Below are positions 15,962 through 23,588 of a stretch of 64,000 nucleotides of DNA, one piece after another. The notes beneath the pieces were generated by a model. The model was not told where the DNA came from, did not search any database, and saw only the letters and a list, made by a program, of their open reading frames with translations. The stretch covers positions 59,638 to 123,637 of the forward strand of contig NZ_VCJS01000010.1 of assembly GCF_005893125.1 (NCBI RefSeq). The letters are read 5' to 3'. Every line of letters begins with the position of its first letter. The stretch's first letter is position 1. The stretch is from Nonomuraea basaltis (lineage in GTDB: Bacteria; Actinomycetota; Actinomycetes; Streptosporangiales; Streptosporangiaceae). The position numbers and the translations under genes were made by a program.

Positions 15962-16744
15962 CTAGGCGTCTGTGTCAGCGGTACCGCTGTCGCTTTTGGC
16001 CTTGCGGTCGCGACGCTTGAGCCACAGCAGGTAGGCGGCGGCTAGCAGCGCCACTAAGACGAACACGGCTGGTGCCTGCCACGTGTCCAGCCACGGGGTT
16101 TCCGTGGAGACAGGCTTAGGTGTCGGGCTCGCCTTGGGGGTCGTGCGGTGCGTGCTGGAAGCGCGGGGCGTGGTCGTGGCGGTGGCGGTAGGTCCGGGCG
16201 TGCCGTTCCTGCCGTCCTTGCCGTCACGTCCGGACGTGCCGGGGTTGCCCTGCTCGCCCGTGGGGCCGACCGTTCCGGGCGTGCCTGCGGGACCGGTCGG
16301 ACCGGTCTCGCCCTGGTCACCCTTCGGGCCCTGGACACCTGCGGGGCCCTGCTCACCCTTGGGGCCCTGGGGGCCTGCCGGACCTTCCGGACCCTGCGCA
16401 CCGGTTGGGCCGGTCTCGCCCTGCGGGCCCTGAGGACCGGGCGAACCCTGCAGACCGGGGACACCCTGCGGACCGGGCGAACCCTGGGGACCGGTGAGGG
16501 TGACCACGTCCATGCACAGGGGGAACGGCATGACCGTCTTGATCACCTGGGGAGGTTCACCGGGAACGGTGATCTCCGCCGTAGGCGTCACGGTGACGCA
16601 CGTTGGTACTGCGACGTGCGCCGTGGTGGTCGCGCTGCTGGGCGCGACCTGTGCGGCGATGGCCAGGGCGGCGGCGATGGTCGCAACGCTGAGAAGCGCT
16701 GCGCTCGCTGCCGTGGCCGTTGGCGTGTTTCTCACAGCGATCAC
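15962..16744 (-). CDS. Membrane-anchored collagen-like protein, 260 aa
   Basis: The order is an N-terminal signal or TM segment (about residues 12-33), a short domain with two Cys ([15 protein letters not shown]), then 33 uninterrupted Gly-X-Y triplets (about 85-183). A Ser/Thr/Pro-rich stalk (184-215), a C-terminal TM helix ([17 protein letters not shown]) and a basic cytosolic tail complete it. Such proteins form triple helices; this one should stand as a filament on the lysogen's surface. Collagen repeats in phages usually belong to tail fibres, but the two membrane anchors and the early-region position argue for a cell-surface role. The first start is GTG at 16744; another GTG at 16732 is equally possible. 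Confidence 0.85.
   Translation of the reverse strand: MIAVRNTPTATAASAALLSVATIAAALAIAAQVAPSSATTTAHVAVPTCVTVTPTAEITVPGEPPQVIKTVMPFPLCMDVVTLTGPQGSPGPQGVPGLQGSPGPQGPQGETGPTGAQGPEGPAGPQGPKGEQGPAGVQGPKGDQGETGPTGPAGTPGTVGPTGEQGNPGTSGRDGKDGRNGTPGPTATATTTPRASSTHRTTPKASPTPKPVSTETPWLDTWQAPAVFVLVALLAAAYLLWLKRRDRKAKSDSGTADTDA
15976..15996 (-). promoter_or_regulatory. Recurrent directional motif, copy 2
   Basis: A plus-strand match to all 20 bases of the core consensus. It lies in the last codons of the collagen-like gene (encoding SDSGTAD) and 78 bases upstream of the 15898 start. Confidence 0.5.
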
Positions 16745-16756
16745 TCTTGTTTTCCG

Positions 16757-16785
16757 GATAACGGGAGATCAAGGGTTGTCAAGTT
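16757..16785 (-). promoter_or_regulatory. Sigma-70-like promoter for the collagen-like gene
   Basis: On the minus strand TTGACA is followed after 16 bases by TATCCG, about 15 bases upstream of the GTG start region. The upstream DNA is AT-rich for this genome (AATTGATAACGAAAA). Confidence 0.4.
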
Positions 16786-17132
16786 TTCGTTATCAATTCG
16801 TTGTATTCCGGGAGCTCCAGATATACCCCCACCCCCTACCCGACCAGTAGGAACGCTTTAGTTGAGAGCCCATACTAAGTTCTGGGCCCACCCGAACCGT
16901 GATCCATTGCCCCGCGCCAAGCCGCCGGCATAGTCAGCTTTCGGCGTGTGTTGGCTGTAGGTCCCTGGTGATGGTTTGCGTGCTGTTGTCTCTTGTGAGC
17001 GGTTCTGGTGGTGTTGTTGTCTCCTTGTACCTGTTCGCACGTGTTTGCGCGTGTGTGTGGACGCTGTCAGGTCTTTTGACGATCTCCTGCCTGTGCTCTT
17101 GGTTGTGGTCCGCGTGGTGTCCTGTTCATGCG
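16786..17132. other. Non-coding stretch between promoter and terminator
   Basis: GT-rich on the plus strand, with no frame of coding character on either strand. It separates the replication-gene transcript from the collagen-like gene. Confidence 0.45.
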
Positions 17133-17185
17133 AAAACCCGTCATCGACGACCAGGAGTTGCTGGGCCTGGTGGGTCGGTGACGGG
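17133..17185 (-). terminator. Rho-independent terminator of the early operon
   Basis: On the minus strand a 12-bp stem with one mismatch (CCCGTCACCGAC with GTCGATGACGGG) is followed directly by TTTTCG. It begins about 20 bases after the stop of the replication gene. Confidence 0.7.
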
Positions 17186-17205
17186 TGTGGGGGTGGTTGG
17201 GCTTG

Positions 17206-17994
17206 TTAGTCGATGGCGAGGCGGTCGGCTGCGCAGCTCCGGCAGGGTTCGGGCATGAATGGGTGGGTGGGGCACATGCGTCCGGTGCCGCGGTGTTCGC
17301 GGGGTGGTTGGGGCAGGTACTGGCTGGGGTCGGTGCGGAGTGCTCGGAGGATGTATCGGCTGGGGTTTTTCACCTTGGTTCGGGCGCGGCTGAGGATGTC
17401 GCGTCGGATGTGCGCGGCCTGCTGGTCTGTGATGGGCTGCGCGGCGAGCGGAGCGAGTTCGCGCTTGACCATCTCGTCTACCTGGGAAAAGTCCTGTCCG
17501 TCGTCGTCTGTCGGGTCTTGGTCGCGCGCTGGGTGCGGCGGGTTAGATGACTGACTAGAGAAGTTGTGTTGGGAGTGGGATTGGGATGGGATTGGGGCAG
17601 CGTCTTCGGACAGGTCTGCGGTCGCGTCTTGAGACGCGTCTCCGCGTGATCTTCCTTCCTCGCGTTTCCGTTCCAGCCACCGCTCCTGACGTGCTCGTTT
17701 AGCCTCACGACCCTCCCTGATCTTCTCTGCGGAGGGCTGGTATTCGAGGTAGTCATGCACACACCAACCTGAGTCCGTTCTCTCCCACAATCCGACCGAA
17801 ATCAGCTCATCTGCGTACCGCTTTGGAGCGCGAATATCGCTGACGAACCTCAACTCACGCTCCTGGATGTGCCCGTCGGTCAAGTTGTCGTTGCACCAGC
17901 ACAACGTCGACACGAACAGCCGAAACGCCTGGTCGGACAGGTGCCGCACCTTTCGATGCGTCGGGAACTGATCATCCACACGAACCCACGGCAT
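17206..17994 (-). CDS. Phage replication-initiation-like protein, 262 aa
   Basis: I choose the ATG at 17994 (MPWVRVDDQFPTHRKVRHLS) because it has GGAAGG upstream; the frame is open further but non-coding in character. The N-terminal winged-helix domain (residues 1-85, ending WCVHDYLEYQPS) is the signature of DnaD/replisome-organiser-type proteins of actinophages. The middle is charged and low complexity, and the C-terminus carries a C-x-x-H..C-x-x-C like cluster (MCPTHPFMPEPCRSC). It probably loads host replication proteins at the phage origin. Last gene of a long operon, ahead of a terminator. Confidence 0.75.
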   Translation of the reverse strand: MPWVRVDDQFPTHRKVRHLSDQAFRLFVSTLCWCNDNLTDGHIQERELRFVSDIRAPKRYADELISVGLWERTDSGWCVHDYLEYQPSAEKIREGREAKRARQERWLERKREEGRSRGDASQDATADLSEDAAPIPSQSHSQHNFSSQSSNPPHPARDQDPTDDDGQDFSQVDEMVKRELAPLAAQPITDQQAAHIRRDILSRARTKVKNPSRYILRALRTDPSQYLPQPPREHRGTGRMCPTHPFMPEPCRSCAADRLAID

Positions 17995-18087
17995 GCTGTG
18001 TGCTGCCTTCCTTCCCATAACGCGAAGCGGGGACCGCCACTGAGGGAAGTGGTCGGTCCCCACCGTAAGTGGTTCCGCTAGAGATCG

Positions 18088-18630
18088 TTACCGGGGCCGC
18101 GGGCCGCGCCCGGTCAGGTCGTACGTGGCGCGCCGGCCCGGGTTGGACAGCACGTCGTACGCCTCCGTCACCCGTTTGAACCGCTCCGCCACGGCGGGGT
18201 CTGGGTTGACGTCAGGGTGTAGCTCACGCGCGAGGCGCCGGTACGCGCTCTTGATCTCCTGCTGAGTGGCGGTGCGGGCGACGCCAAGGCGCTCGTACAA
18301 CTCACCCGCGGCCGGGGTCGCGCGCGGCGACCTGGGCGGTGGTGTCCGAGGGGGCGGGTCATCGGTCGTGGCTCGCCGGCGCCGGGCATTCCACACGGAG
18401 CAGGTGGACACGTGCGGCCGCATCAGCTTCTCGTGTGGGGCGATCGGCTTCGTCTTCGTCACCCTGCGGGAGCGGAGCACGCCGTGCACGTCCCGGTGGA
18501 CTGCGGTGTTCCCTTCCGGGTCCGGGCTGGAGTTGACGGCGAGCTGCTTGCCAGCCTCCGTGGTCGTCCACCGGATCGACTGCCCGCACCCGAGCATCCG
18601 GCACCGGGCCAGGTCAGCGTTGGAGAACAC
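18088..18630 (-). CDS. Zinc-binding-like domain fused to a J-domain, 180 aa
   Basis: Residues 1-77 look like a small phage domain: CRMLGCGQSIRWTTTEAGKQ, SSPDPEGNTAV and PHVSTC. A Pro-rich linker (90-108) leads to a complete J-domain (110-172, ELYERLGVARTATQQEIKSA, HPD at 138-140). J-domains stimulate DnaK ATPase through HPD. Here the tether probably brings host DnaK to a phage nucleoprotein complex, as lambda P/DnaJ logic would suggest; that is inference. The start is GTG at 18630, overlapping the upstream gene by 17 bases. Confidence 0.8.
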   Translation of the reverse strand: MFSNADLARCRMLGCGQSIRWTTTEAGKQLAVNSSPDPEGNTAVHRDVHGVLRSRRVTKTKPIAPHEKLMRPHVSTCSVWNARRRRATTDDPPPRTPPPRSPRATPAAGELYERLGVARTATQQEIKSAYRRLARELHPDVNPDPAVAERFKRVTEAYDVLSNPGRRATYDLTGRGPRPR

Positions 18631-18889
18631 GCACCACCTCGCCCGAGGGCAGGCCGCGGCCGAGCACCGCCACCCCCGCGTAGAGCGCCATCCTGCACGC
18701 GTGCCCGTGGATCTCGTAGCAGGCGCGGCAGAACGTCTTGCCGCTCCCGATCTCCTTGACGTGCTTGTCGCACACCCGTCCCTTGCGGATGTGCCCGTGG
18801 ACGCATCCGGCCTGGACCTCCACGGTGTCCAGGGCCTCGCAGACCTGCATCGTCTTGTCGACGACGACCTGGCATCCGGTCTCAGCCAC
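18614..18889 (-). CDS. Cys/His-rich small protein, 91 aa
   Basis: GTG start with an AGGAGG ribosome-binding site. Cys and His residues are spaced as in zinc-binding domains: GCVHGHIRKGRVCDKHVKEI, then FCRACYEIHGHACR. It is probably a zinc-finger DNA- or protein-binding factor. It overlaps the J-domain gene, so translation is coupled. No family recognised. Confidence 0.65.
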   Translation of the reverse strand: MAETGCQVVVDKTMQVCEALDTVEVQAGCVHGHIRKGRVCDKHVKEIGSGKTFCRACYEIHGHACRMALYAGVAVLGRGLPSGEVVRVLQR

Positions 18890-18907
18890 GAGGCCCTCCT
18901 GTGTCGG

Positions 18908-19354
18908 TCATCGGGTTCCTTCCATGTCGTCGTTGAGGATGCGGGTCAGCTCCCGCATCGCCTGCTCGGTCGCGGCCGCCATCCGCCGTCTCACCTCGTC
19001 GTCGAAGTACTCGGCGAACTCCTCCGGGTGCGCCTCGACGAGGCGGACATGCGCAGCCGCCTCTGCGTCCTTGGCCAGGCGTGCCACGCCGTCCGCGAAC
19101 GGCAGATGCAGGGCGCACACTGAGCGCAGCCGGCCCGTGTCAGGACGGGCAAAGGAGTTCGAGGAGTACTGAACGAGGACGACCGCGACGGGCGGGCCAC
19201 AGTCCACCCCGCGGGCCTTACGGGTGACGGCACAGAGAGGGTCGTCGCTGTCACGCCAGTGCCGCAACCACGTGTTGCGGTGCCGGTAACTGTTGGACCT
19301 GCCCTCGATGAGCTTGAACCCGTCGCCGGGCTGGTCGGGCTGTTGCTTAGGCAT
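18908..19354 (-). CDS. Hypothetical phage protein, 148 aa
   Basis: The protein starts MPKQQPDQPGDGFKLIEGRS, has an aromatic/Arg-rich segment (RHRNTWLRHWRDSDDPLCAV) and a helical C-terminal half (RRRMAAATEQAMRELTRILNDD). No TM, no signal peptide. The start overlaps the stop of the upstream gene, placing it in the same polycistron. Unknown function. Confidence 0.6.
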   Translation of the reverse strand: MPKQQPDQPGDGFKLIEGRSNSYRHRNTWLRHWRDSDDPLCAVTRKARGVDCGPPVAVVLVQYSSNSFARPDTGRLRSVCALHLPFADGVARLAKDAEAAAHVRLVEAHPEEFAEYFDDEVRRRMAAATEQAMRELTRILNDDMEGTR

Positions 19355-19691
19355 GGTGGCCCCGAACGGCCTCGTCGATCACGACCAGGGTCGCCCGCGC
19401 GCCTTTGATCGAGCTGTGCTTGGCGCGGCGTCCGTCGGCCTTGGCCAGATAGTCGTGGCCAGCGGCGGTCAGCTGAACCTTCCAGATGCCGAGCCGGGGG
19501 TGATCGACGGTGATGAGGTGGAGCTGGGCAGGGAGGCGGAACGTCTCGTCCCGGGTGGAGAAGTCCGTACCGTCGATCTTGCGGCATCCGCGTGGTGCGG
19601 GCTGGAACAGCACGCCATTCCCGTTGTCGTGTTCGGCGATCTGCCTCAGGAGCGTGATGGAGGCGCGCTTGAGCGGCTGAGGGGCGGTCAT
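19347..19691 (-). CDS. Hypothetical phage protein, 114 aa, wHTH-like
   Basis: A GAGGAG ribosome-binding site precedes the ATG. The order helix (RASITLLRQIAEHDNGNGV), strands with FRLPAQLHLITVDHPRLG, then KVQLTAAGHDYLAKA resembles a winged-helix fold in which the last segment (LTAAGHDYL) is the usual end of the recognition wing. It may bind DNA. It overlaps the next gene by eight bases. Confidence 0.6.
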   Translation of the reverse strand: MTAPQPLKRASITLLRQIAEHDNGNGVLFQPAPRGCRKIDGTDFSTRDETFRLPAQLHLITVDHPRLGIWKVQLTAAGHDYLAKADGRRAKHSSIKGARATLVVIDEAVRGHHA

Positions 19692-19694
19692 GGG

Positions 19695-20081
19695 TTACTC
19701 CTCGTTCTCTTCCAGGTCGGCGTCGCCGTCTTCTTGGTCCAGGAACCGCTTGCGGACGAGCTTGATCCCGTACGCGTCGCCGCCGCGAGCGTGCGCCTTC
19801 GTGAACGTCCACTCCGGGTCGGTGTCCGTGATGATCGCGCCGTGGTCGATCAGCATGTTCTTGACCACCGCGAAGGCGTGTTCGGTGTCCATCGGGAAAC
19901 GGCGGATGCCATGCGCTTCTTGCCAGATGACGTACTTGCCGTAGCCCTGGGCGTTCCTGACGTCGGCGAGGATGAGGCGGGCCTCGAACGGCTCGGCGTC
20001 TTCCCACACGATGTCGTCCGGGCTCGGATATCGGTGCGGGTGGCGGATCAGGCTGCCGCTCGGGTCAATCGGGACCTGCAT
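19695..20081 (-). CDS. Hypothetical acidic phage protein, 128 aa
   Basis: The coding part starts at the ATG at 20081 (MQVPIDPSGSLIRHPHRYPS); sequence upstream in the same frame is Arg/Thr-rich shadow of the neighbouring gene. The protein is soluble with a strongly acidic tail (DQEDGDADLEENEE). Between the acidic tail and the N-terminus lies a mixed alpha/beta core (EARLILADVRNAQGYGKYVI). Function unknown. It overlaps the upstream gene by 17 bases. Confidence 0.6.
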   Translation of the reverse strand: MQVPIDPSGSLIRHPHRYPSPDDIVWEDAEPFEARLILADVRNAQGYGKYVIWQEAHGIRRFPMDTEHAFAVVKNMLIDHGAIITDTDPEWTFTKAHARGGDAYGIKLVRKRFLDQEDGDADLEENEE

Positions 20082-20424
20082 CGTGATAACCCCCCTTATC
20101 GGTGTCGGATTTGCGGTTGAGCGATTGGCGTGCCAGCTCCATGCCGCGGTTGTTGGTTTCGGTGTTGTCGCGCAGCGGCGCGGATGTCCACGCGTTCTTC
20201 TGCGCGTTCGTCGGCCGCCAGCCGTGGCCGACCTGCGCGTTGAGGTAATCGAGCGCGAACGCGTATGGGTCAGTCCGGTCGTCCTCCGCGAGCTGGTCAC
20301 GCTCGTACACGCGGTGCGCTAACGCCCGGGCGGCCTCACTGATGGCGCGGCGCAGCGCCTCGGCCGCCGTCACGTTTGCGCCTTCCGCGTTGCCCGCTTC
20401 CGCTGCGGCCGGCGGCGCACCCAT
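20065..20424 (-). CDS. Hypothetical phage protein, 119 aa
   Basis: An alanine-rich N-terminus (AAAEALRRAISEAARALAHRV) and a segment PYAFALDYLNAQVGHGWRPT make this a small helical protein with no recognised motif. Start choice is uncertain, since the N-terminal 18 residues overlap the upstream HTH gene; an internal start (GTG before TAAEALRRA) is possible. Confidence 0.5.
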   Translation of the reverse strand: MGAPPAAAEAGNAEGANVTAAEALRRAISEAARALAHRVYERDQLAEDDRTDPYAFALDYLNAQVGHGWRPTNAQKNAWTSAPLRDNTETNNRGMELARQSLNRKSDTDKGGYHDAGPD

Positions 20425-20705
20425 CCGAGGTGAATCGCGGCGGAGACGTAGCGGTCAACCATTCGCTTCGACTTGCCGGTCTCCGAGACGATCTCCTCGA
20501 CGGTCTTGCCTTGCCGGATGAGGTCGGCGACCTGCTGCACGGTGGCTCTGCTGATGTTGTCCTTGGGCAGCCAGACGGGCGGCTCGATGGGCTGGGGGTC
20601 GATGATCGTGCAGCCCGCTCGGGCTAGTTCGTCAAGGACGGCCTCGGCGGTTGGCGTCTTCCTCTTCAAGACTCGAGCGATGACCTGCTCGGCTGTGCTG
20701 GGCAT
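20370..20705 (-). CDS. Helix-turn-helix protein, 111 aa
   Basis: The start at 20705 (MPSTAEQVIARVLKRKTPTA) is preferred over a longer Arg/Ser-rich extension. The C-terminal half is a clear HTH: ISRATVQQVADLIRQGKTVE then EIVSETGKSKRMVDRYVSAA, followed by a basic tail (RRRPQRKRATRKAQT). It is likely a DNA-binding protein acting in phage replication or regulation. Confidence 0.7.
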   Translation of the reverse strand: MPSTAEQVIARVLKRKTPTAEAVLDELARAGCTIIDPQPIEPPVWLPKDNISRATVQQVADLIRQGKTVEEIVSETGKSKRMVDRYVSAAIHLGWVRRRPQRKRATRKAQT

Positions 20706-20712
20706 GGTTCTC

Positions 20713-20913
20713 CTACTGCGGTGGTGCAGGTGTGGCGCGGAAAGCGAGCTGCCGCGCGGCTGCGATGTCGTCCGGGGTGACGTGGCCCTCGACGACGGCG
20801 AGCAGAGTGGTGCCGTCGTGAGACCAGATCGCCGTGCGGTCACGAAGAGGCTTCTTGCGGCTTCGGTTCCGCTGTCGCTTGGTGTCGAGTGGAACGCCTT
20901 CGGGAGCTGGCAC
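20713..20913 (-). CDS. Small phage protein, 66 aa
   Basis: A basic N-terminal half (TKRQRNRSRKKPLRDR) is followed by a small beta/alpha unit (TAIWSHDGTTLLAVVEGHVTP). It ends eight bases before the downstream HTH gene. A weak motif copy lies inside it, encoding KRQRNR. Function unknown. Confidence 0.55.
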   Translation of the reverse strand: MPAPEGVPLDTKRQRNRSRKKPLRDRTAIWSHDGTTLLAVVEGHVTPDDIAAARQLAFRATPAPPQ

Positions 20914-21016
20914 GCTTGGTCTCCTTGTCGGGGTCGGGAAGGGGGAGCTGGTAGCCGACGATCTGGCCGTCCACGACGACGAGCTCGCCTCGCTCCTCGC
21001 GCTTGCGAGGGCTCAT
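20840..21016 (-). CDS. Small basic protein, 58 aa
   Basis: The ATG at 21016 gives MSPRKREERGELVVVDGQIV and a Lys/Arg/Ser-rich tail. ATG overlaps the stop of the upstream 62-residue membrane protein gene (TGATG type). A second, out-of-frame gene (20713) begins inside its 3' end. No function assigned. Confidence 0.5.
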   Translation of the reverse strand: MSPRKREERGELVVVDGQIVGYQLPLPDPDKETKRASSRRRSTRHQATAEPKPQEASS

Positions 21017-21204
21017 CACGCCCCCGGCTTCGTGTCGTCGCGTCGGGGGATGATGTCCATCAGCCGGAAATACGTGGGCGCGACGAAGACGACCATGCAG
21101 GTTAGGAAGACGAGGATGCCGCCCGGCTTGCTGTCCTGGTAGATGACCCAAGAGGCGCCCGAGGTGGCGGCGAGGACAGCAAGGAACGCGACCAGGCGGA
21201 TCAC
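21016..21204 (-). CDS. Small membrane protein, 62 aa
   Basis: It starts at a GTG whose last two bases are shared with the RusA stop (GTGA overlap). It reads MIRLVAFLAVLAATSGASWV then GILVFLTCMVVFVAPTYFRL, two TM helices, ending in a basic/acidic tail (IIPRRDDTKPGA). Small two-TM proteins in phage early operons may be superinfection or holin-like factors; nothing here decides. Confidence 0.6.
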   Translation of the reverse strand: MIRLVAFLAVLAATSGASWVIYQDSKPGGILVFLTCMVVFVAPTYFRLMDIIPRRDDTKPGA

Positions 21205-21674
21205 TCGGCCACCGGCCAGATGCGGATCACAGCTCCGGGCCTGGACAACGCGTCTGGCTCGCCAGGCTGGTCGACGAACACCTTGGCCACACGCCGGTAC
21301 TCGACGACGCGGGCATCGTCCTTCCACACCCGCGCCTGTGTAAGGGCGTCCTCGGTGGAGCGGACCAGTTTCGACAGGTCGGGCGCGGACGCAGGCCGCC
21401 ACCACATGAGCTTCGACCAGCGGATGCCTGTGGGCCACCACGTCGGCTTGCTGACCGGCTTATCGCGCATGGTGAACACCATCTCCGCGACGAGGGGCCC
21501 GTCGAGGGCGAGCGGGCCGTTGGTCATGGCGTCGATCGCAGCCTGCTTGACGTCCTGCCGCCAGGGGTGAACGCCTTCCACCTGCTCCACCATGCGGCCC
21601 TTGCCGAGAGGTCGCTTGGAGCCTTGCGGCGCCGGCTGGCCGACCACGGTGATCGTGATGAGTGGTTGGGTCAT
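21201..21674 (-). CDS. RusA-family Holliday junction resolvase
   Basis: The 157-residue protein should cleave four-way junctions symmetrically. RusA features are the N-terminal PAPQGSKRPLGKG, a central helix region, and the acidic catalytic cluster in DLSKLVRSTEDALTQARVWK followed by DDARVV. The start at 21674 overlaps the upstream stop (ATGA) and has GAAGGA six bases upstream; a second ATG six bases earlier has no spacing for the same site. It belongs to the recombination module with the YqaJ and RecT-like genes a few kb upstream. Confidence 0.9.
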   Translation of the reverse strand: MTQPLITITVVGQPAPQGSKRPLGKGRMVEQVEGVHPWRQDVKQAAIDAMTNGPLALDGPLVAEMVFTMRDKPVSKPTWWPTGIRWSKLMWWRPASAPDLSKLVRSTEDALTQARVWKDDARVVEYRRVAKVFVDQPGEPDALSRPGAVIRIWPVAE

Positions 21675-21919
21675 TTCCATTCCTTCGGGATGTCGACGGT
21701 GTGCAGGTCGTGATCAACGATGTAGTCGTGCCAGGCGGCCAGCCCTTCCTGGCCGTTCACTTGCTCCGGCCTCAGGGCGCGGGCCCGCTCGTCGCGGCGT
21801 AAGCGGGCGGCCTGCTGGTGCCGCCGGTGTAGCCACCAGCCGTAGAGCACCAATGCAGCCGCAGCCGACACGGTGATCGCGCCGGCTGCGGCCAGGACGT
21901 AGAGCAGGAGGTCTCTCAC
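21671..21919 (-). CDS. Small single-TM protein, 82 aa
   Basis: One N-terminal TM helix (LLLYVLAAAGAITVSAAAALVLYGWWL) is followed by a basic, then hydrophilic cytosolic part (RRHQQAARLRRDERARALRP) ending DIPKEWK. It is coupled at both ends by short overlaps. Its role is unknown; comparable small TM proteins are common in actinophage early regions. Confidence 0.6.
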   Translation of the reverse strand: MRDLLLYVLAAAGAITVSAAAALVLYGWWLHRRHQQAARLRRDERARALRPEQVNGQEGLAAWHDYIVDHDLHTVDIPKEWK

Positions 21920-22338
21920 GGGTGAGGCTGGACCTCCGGGATGAGGTCAATCTCCTCGGTGTCGTCGTCAGCCACGGTTATCCCGGCCTCGTTGAGGAGG
22001 GCGCGGAGTGTGGCCTGGCGCAGGTGAGCGGCGGCCAGGTCCTTCCGCGTCTCGATGAGTTCGCCGGTGAGCCGCGCGTTATCCTCGACGGCCTTCATCG
22101 CTGTGGTGACGGCGTTTTCGTACTGACTGTCCGTCAGCTCCAGACGGCGCGCGGTCTCGCGTCGGGCCAGCTCGGAGCCGTACATGACGCCGAACAGCCA
22201 GCCGAAGGTGAGCGTGAGCAAGGCGGTGATGAACGACCAGAGGCCCGCGTTCACGAAGCTCAGCGCGAAATACACCGCCATGGCTGCGCAGACGATCCAC
22301 CGCTGACGGCGGGTGAGCCGGTACCACCACTCTTCCAT
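21916..22338 (-). CDS. Two-TM protein with a C-terminal coiled coil, 140 aa
   Basis: It starts at the ATG at 22338 (MEEWWYRLTRRQRWIVCAAM). Two TM segments (WIVCAAMAVYFALSF, LWSFITALLTLTFGWLFGVMYG) lead into a long helix (ELARRETARRLELTDSQYEN, then AVTTAMKAVEDNARLTGELI) and an acidic tail. The frame continues upstream with Arg-rich shadow sequence, which I leave out. Function unknown; overlaps its neighbours by one to four bases. Confidence 0.65.
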   Translation of the reverse strand: MEEWWYRLTRRQRWIVCAAMAVYFALSFVNAGLWSFITALLTLTFGWLFGVMYGSELARRETARRLELTDSQYENAVTTAMKAVEDNARLTGELIETRKDLAAAHLRQATLRALLNEAGITVADDDTEEIDLIPEVQPHP

Positions 22339-22709
22339 CAGGCGGCCTGCCCTTCGAGAGCGTCGCGCACCTGGGCCAGGGTCGTGTGGGGTTTGTCGTT
22401 CCAGAACGACAGCCACCGCGTCGGCGCCATCTCGTGGGCGGGCCGGCCGAGCGCCGTGGCGATCTCGGAGCACAGTTCCTGCGCTACCTCCCAGCGGGCG
22501 AGGTAGTCCGCGTCCTTGGAGTGCGGCTTGAGGCTGGCCAGCGCGACGGCGGGCAGGCCCGCGGCGAGGCTGATGGCCGCGACGAGGCAGACCCCGGGCG
22601 TCTTGCTCCTCGTCGAGTAGTACTTGCCCTGGATCCAGCCACCAGTCTTGAGCAGGTCAGCGGCTCCGGCGCGTATGTCGGCCTTGCCGGGAATGGTGAG
22701 GGTGGTCAT
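22338..22709 (-). CDS. Hypothetical protein, 123 aa, probably a phage host-takeover family
   Basis: The ATG at 22709 (MTTLTIPGKADIRAGAADLL) has a GAAAGCGAGAA region upstream. The body GGWIQGKYYSTRSKTPGVCL is followed by VAAISLAAG, RWEVAQELCSEIATALGR and FWNDKPHTTLAQVRDALEGQ. The last motif (SFWNDKPHTTLAQVRDAL) is one I associate with small conserved actinobacterial proteins of unknown function. Not assigned further. Confidence 0.6.
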   Translation of the reverse strand: MTTLTIPGKADIRAGAADLLKTGGWIQGKYYSTRSKTPGVCLVAAISLAAGLPAVALASLKPHSKDADYLARWEVAQELCSEIATALGRPAHEMAPTRWLSFWNDKPHTTLAQVRDALEGQAA

Positions 22710-22729
22710 GTGGTTTTCTCGCTTTCCAG

Positions 22730-22840
22730 TTAAGGGATGGACGGGGACGCGGCGTAGATGGCGAGCACGACAGTGGCGGCCAGGAGCAGCAGCCCCGCCA
22801 GCGCCCACAGGTCAGGGCGGTCGTTGCGGCGGCGGTTCAC
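22730..22840 (-). CDS. 36-residue membrane peptide
   Basis: A GTG start overlaps the stop of the upstream gene (GTGA). The peptide VNRRRNDRPDLWALAGLLLL ends AIYAASPSIP, one TM helix with a basic cytosolic head. Support comes from the overlap, the topology and codon bias. Confidence 0.5.
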   Translation of the reverse strand: MNRRRNDRPDLWALAGLLLLAATVVLAIYAASPSIP

Positions 22841-23097
22841 CAGCGGCCACCGGGGACGGGCACCAACTCCAGTTCCTCGTGCGTGCACTGCACGAGTTCC
22901 ACGCGGGCGCCGCTGCGGGTCTCGAGCGCGCGGCTGGCCAGCCGCTTCCACTCGTGTGCCGCCCACGCGATCGGGAGCGGCCAGTCGGGGTTGACCGCCG
23001 TGTTGTCCACGAATACGACCCAGTACGGGCCGGTCTCCGTCGTGTAGTCGATCGCGGTCAGGTCGATCGACCCGTCTGCGTTGAGGTTGATCGTCAC
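22837..23097 (-). CDS. Hypothetical phage protein, 86 aa
   Basis: An alternating beta pattern (TINLNADGSIDLTAIDYTTE, PYWVVFVDNTAVNPDWPLPI) precedes a helix (AWAAHEWKRLASRALET) and a strand (ARVELVQCTHEELELV). It is a small alpha/beta domain of unknown role, overlapping both neighbours by four bases. Confidence 0.6.
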   Translation of the reverse strand: MTINLNADGSIDLTAIDYTTETGPYWVVFVDNTAVNPDWPLPIAWAAHEWKRLASRALETRSGARVELVQCTHEELELVPVPGGRW

Positions 23098-23507
23098 GCG
23101 CGGCTCGGCTCGGGGAGGCGGGCCGGCTCAGCATTGTTGGGGAGGGGTTCTCCTTTGCACTGCTCCATCGCGGGCGCCGCCTGGCCGTCGATGTCGTGGT
23201 AGAAGCCAAACCCAGTCATCCAGTAGGCGTCGCGTCCGCATCCGCACCTCCTGGTTGCCGGGATGGAGGCGTTGCCGGTGTCACGGTTTTGGTCGGCGTA
23301 CCTGATCAGCGCCTCAAGCTCACGCGCCTGCCGCTTCAGTGCCGAGATCTGCTTGTCGGCCTGCTGCCGCACCTCCTCAGCCTGGCCGAGCAGGGCGTTC
23401 CGCTTGGCGACGAGCATCTGAATGGTGTCGTCGGTGAAGAAGCTCCCGAGCGGGTCGCTCGGGTTGATGCCGAGCGGGTTGCTGCCGTTAACGGTGTCGC
23501 TGGTCAT
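23094..23507 (-). CDS. Coiled-coil protein with Cys pair, 137 aa
   Basis: The ATG follows AAAGGGA. Residues 30-70 form a charged coiled coil (MLVAKRNALLGQAEEVRQQA, then DKQISALKRQARELEALIRY). After it, RRCGCGRDAYW and EQCKGE could form a small metal site. The N-terminus is Gly/Pro-rich. No known family; first gene after the hairpin at 23546. Confidence 0.6.
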   Translation of the reverse strand: MTSDTVNGSNPLGINPSDPLGSFFTDDTIQMLVAKRNALLGQAEEVRQQADKQISALKRQARELEALIRYADQNRDTGNASIPATRRCGCGRDAYWMTGFGFYHDIDGQAAPAMEQCKGEPLPNNAEPARLPEPSRA

Positions 23508-23545
23508 GCTGGTCCCTTTCAGAGGGGGAAGGGTGGGGGTTGGTG

Positions 23546-23585
23546 CCGTCCGGGCGCCCTGGCATGTGCGCGGACGCCCGGACGG
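23546..23585. terminator. GC-rich hairpin downstream of the 23589 gene
   Basis: CCGTCCGGGCG pairs perfectly with CGCCCGGACGG over an 18-base loop, immediately 3' of the 23589 stop on the minus strand. There is no U-tract, so it may attenuate rather than terminate. Confidence 0.5.
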
Positions 23586-23588
23586 GGC

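Noticed and set aside
16148..16861. Gly/Thr-rich plus frame opposite the collagen-like gene
   Set aside because: Antisense of Gly-X-Y triplets gives a repetitive frame by necessity. The minus-strand gene has a promoter, start and terminator.
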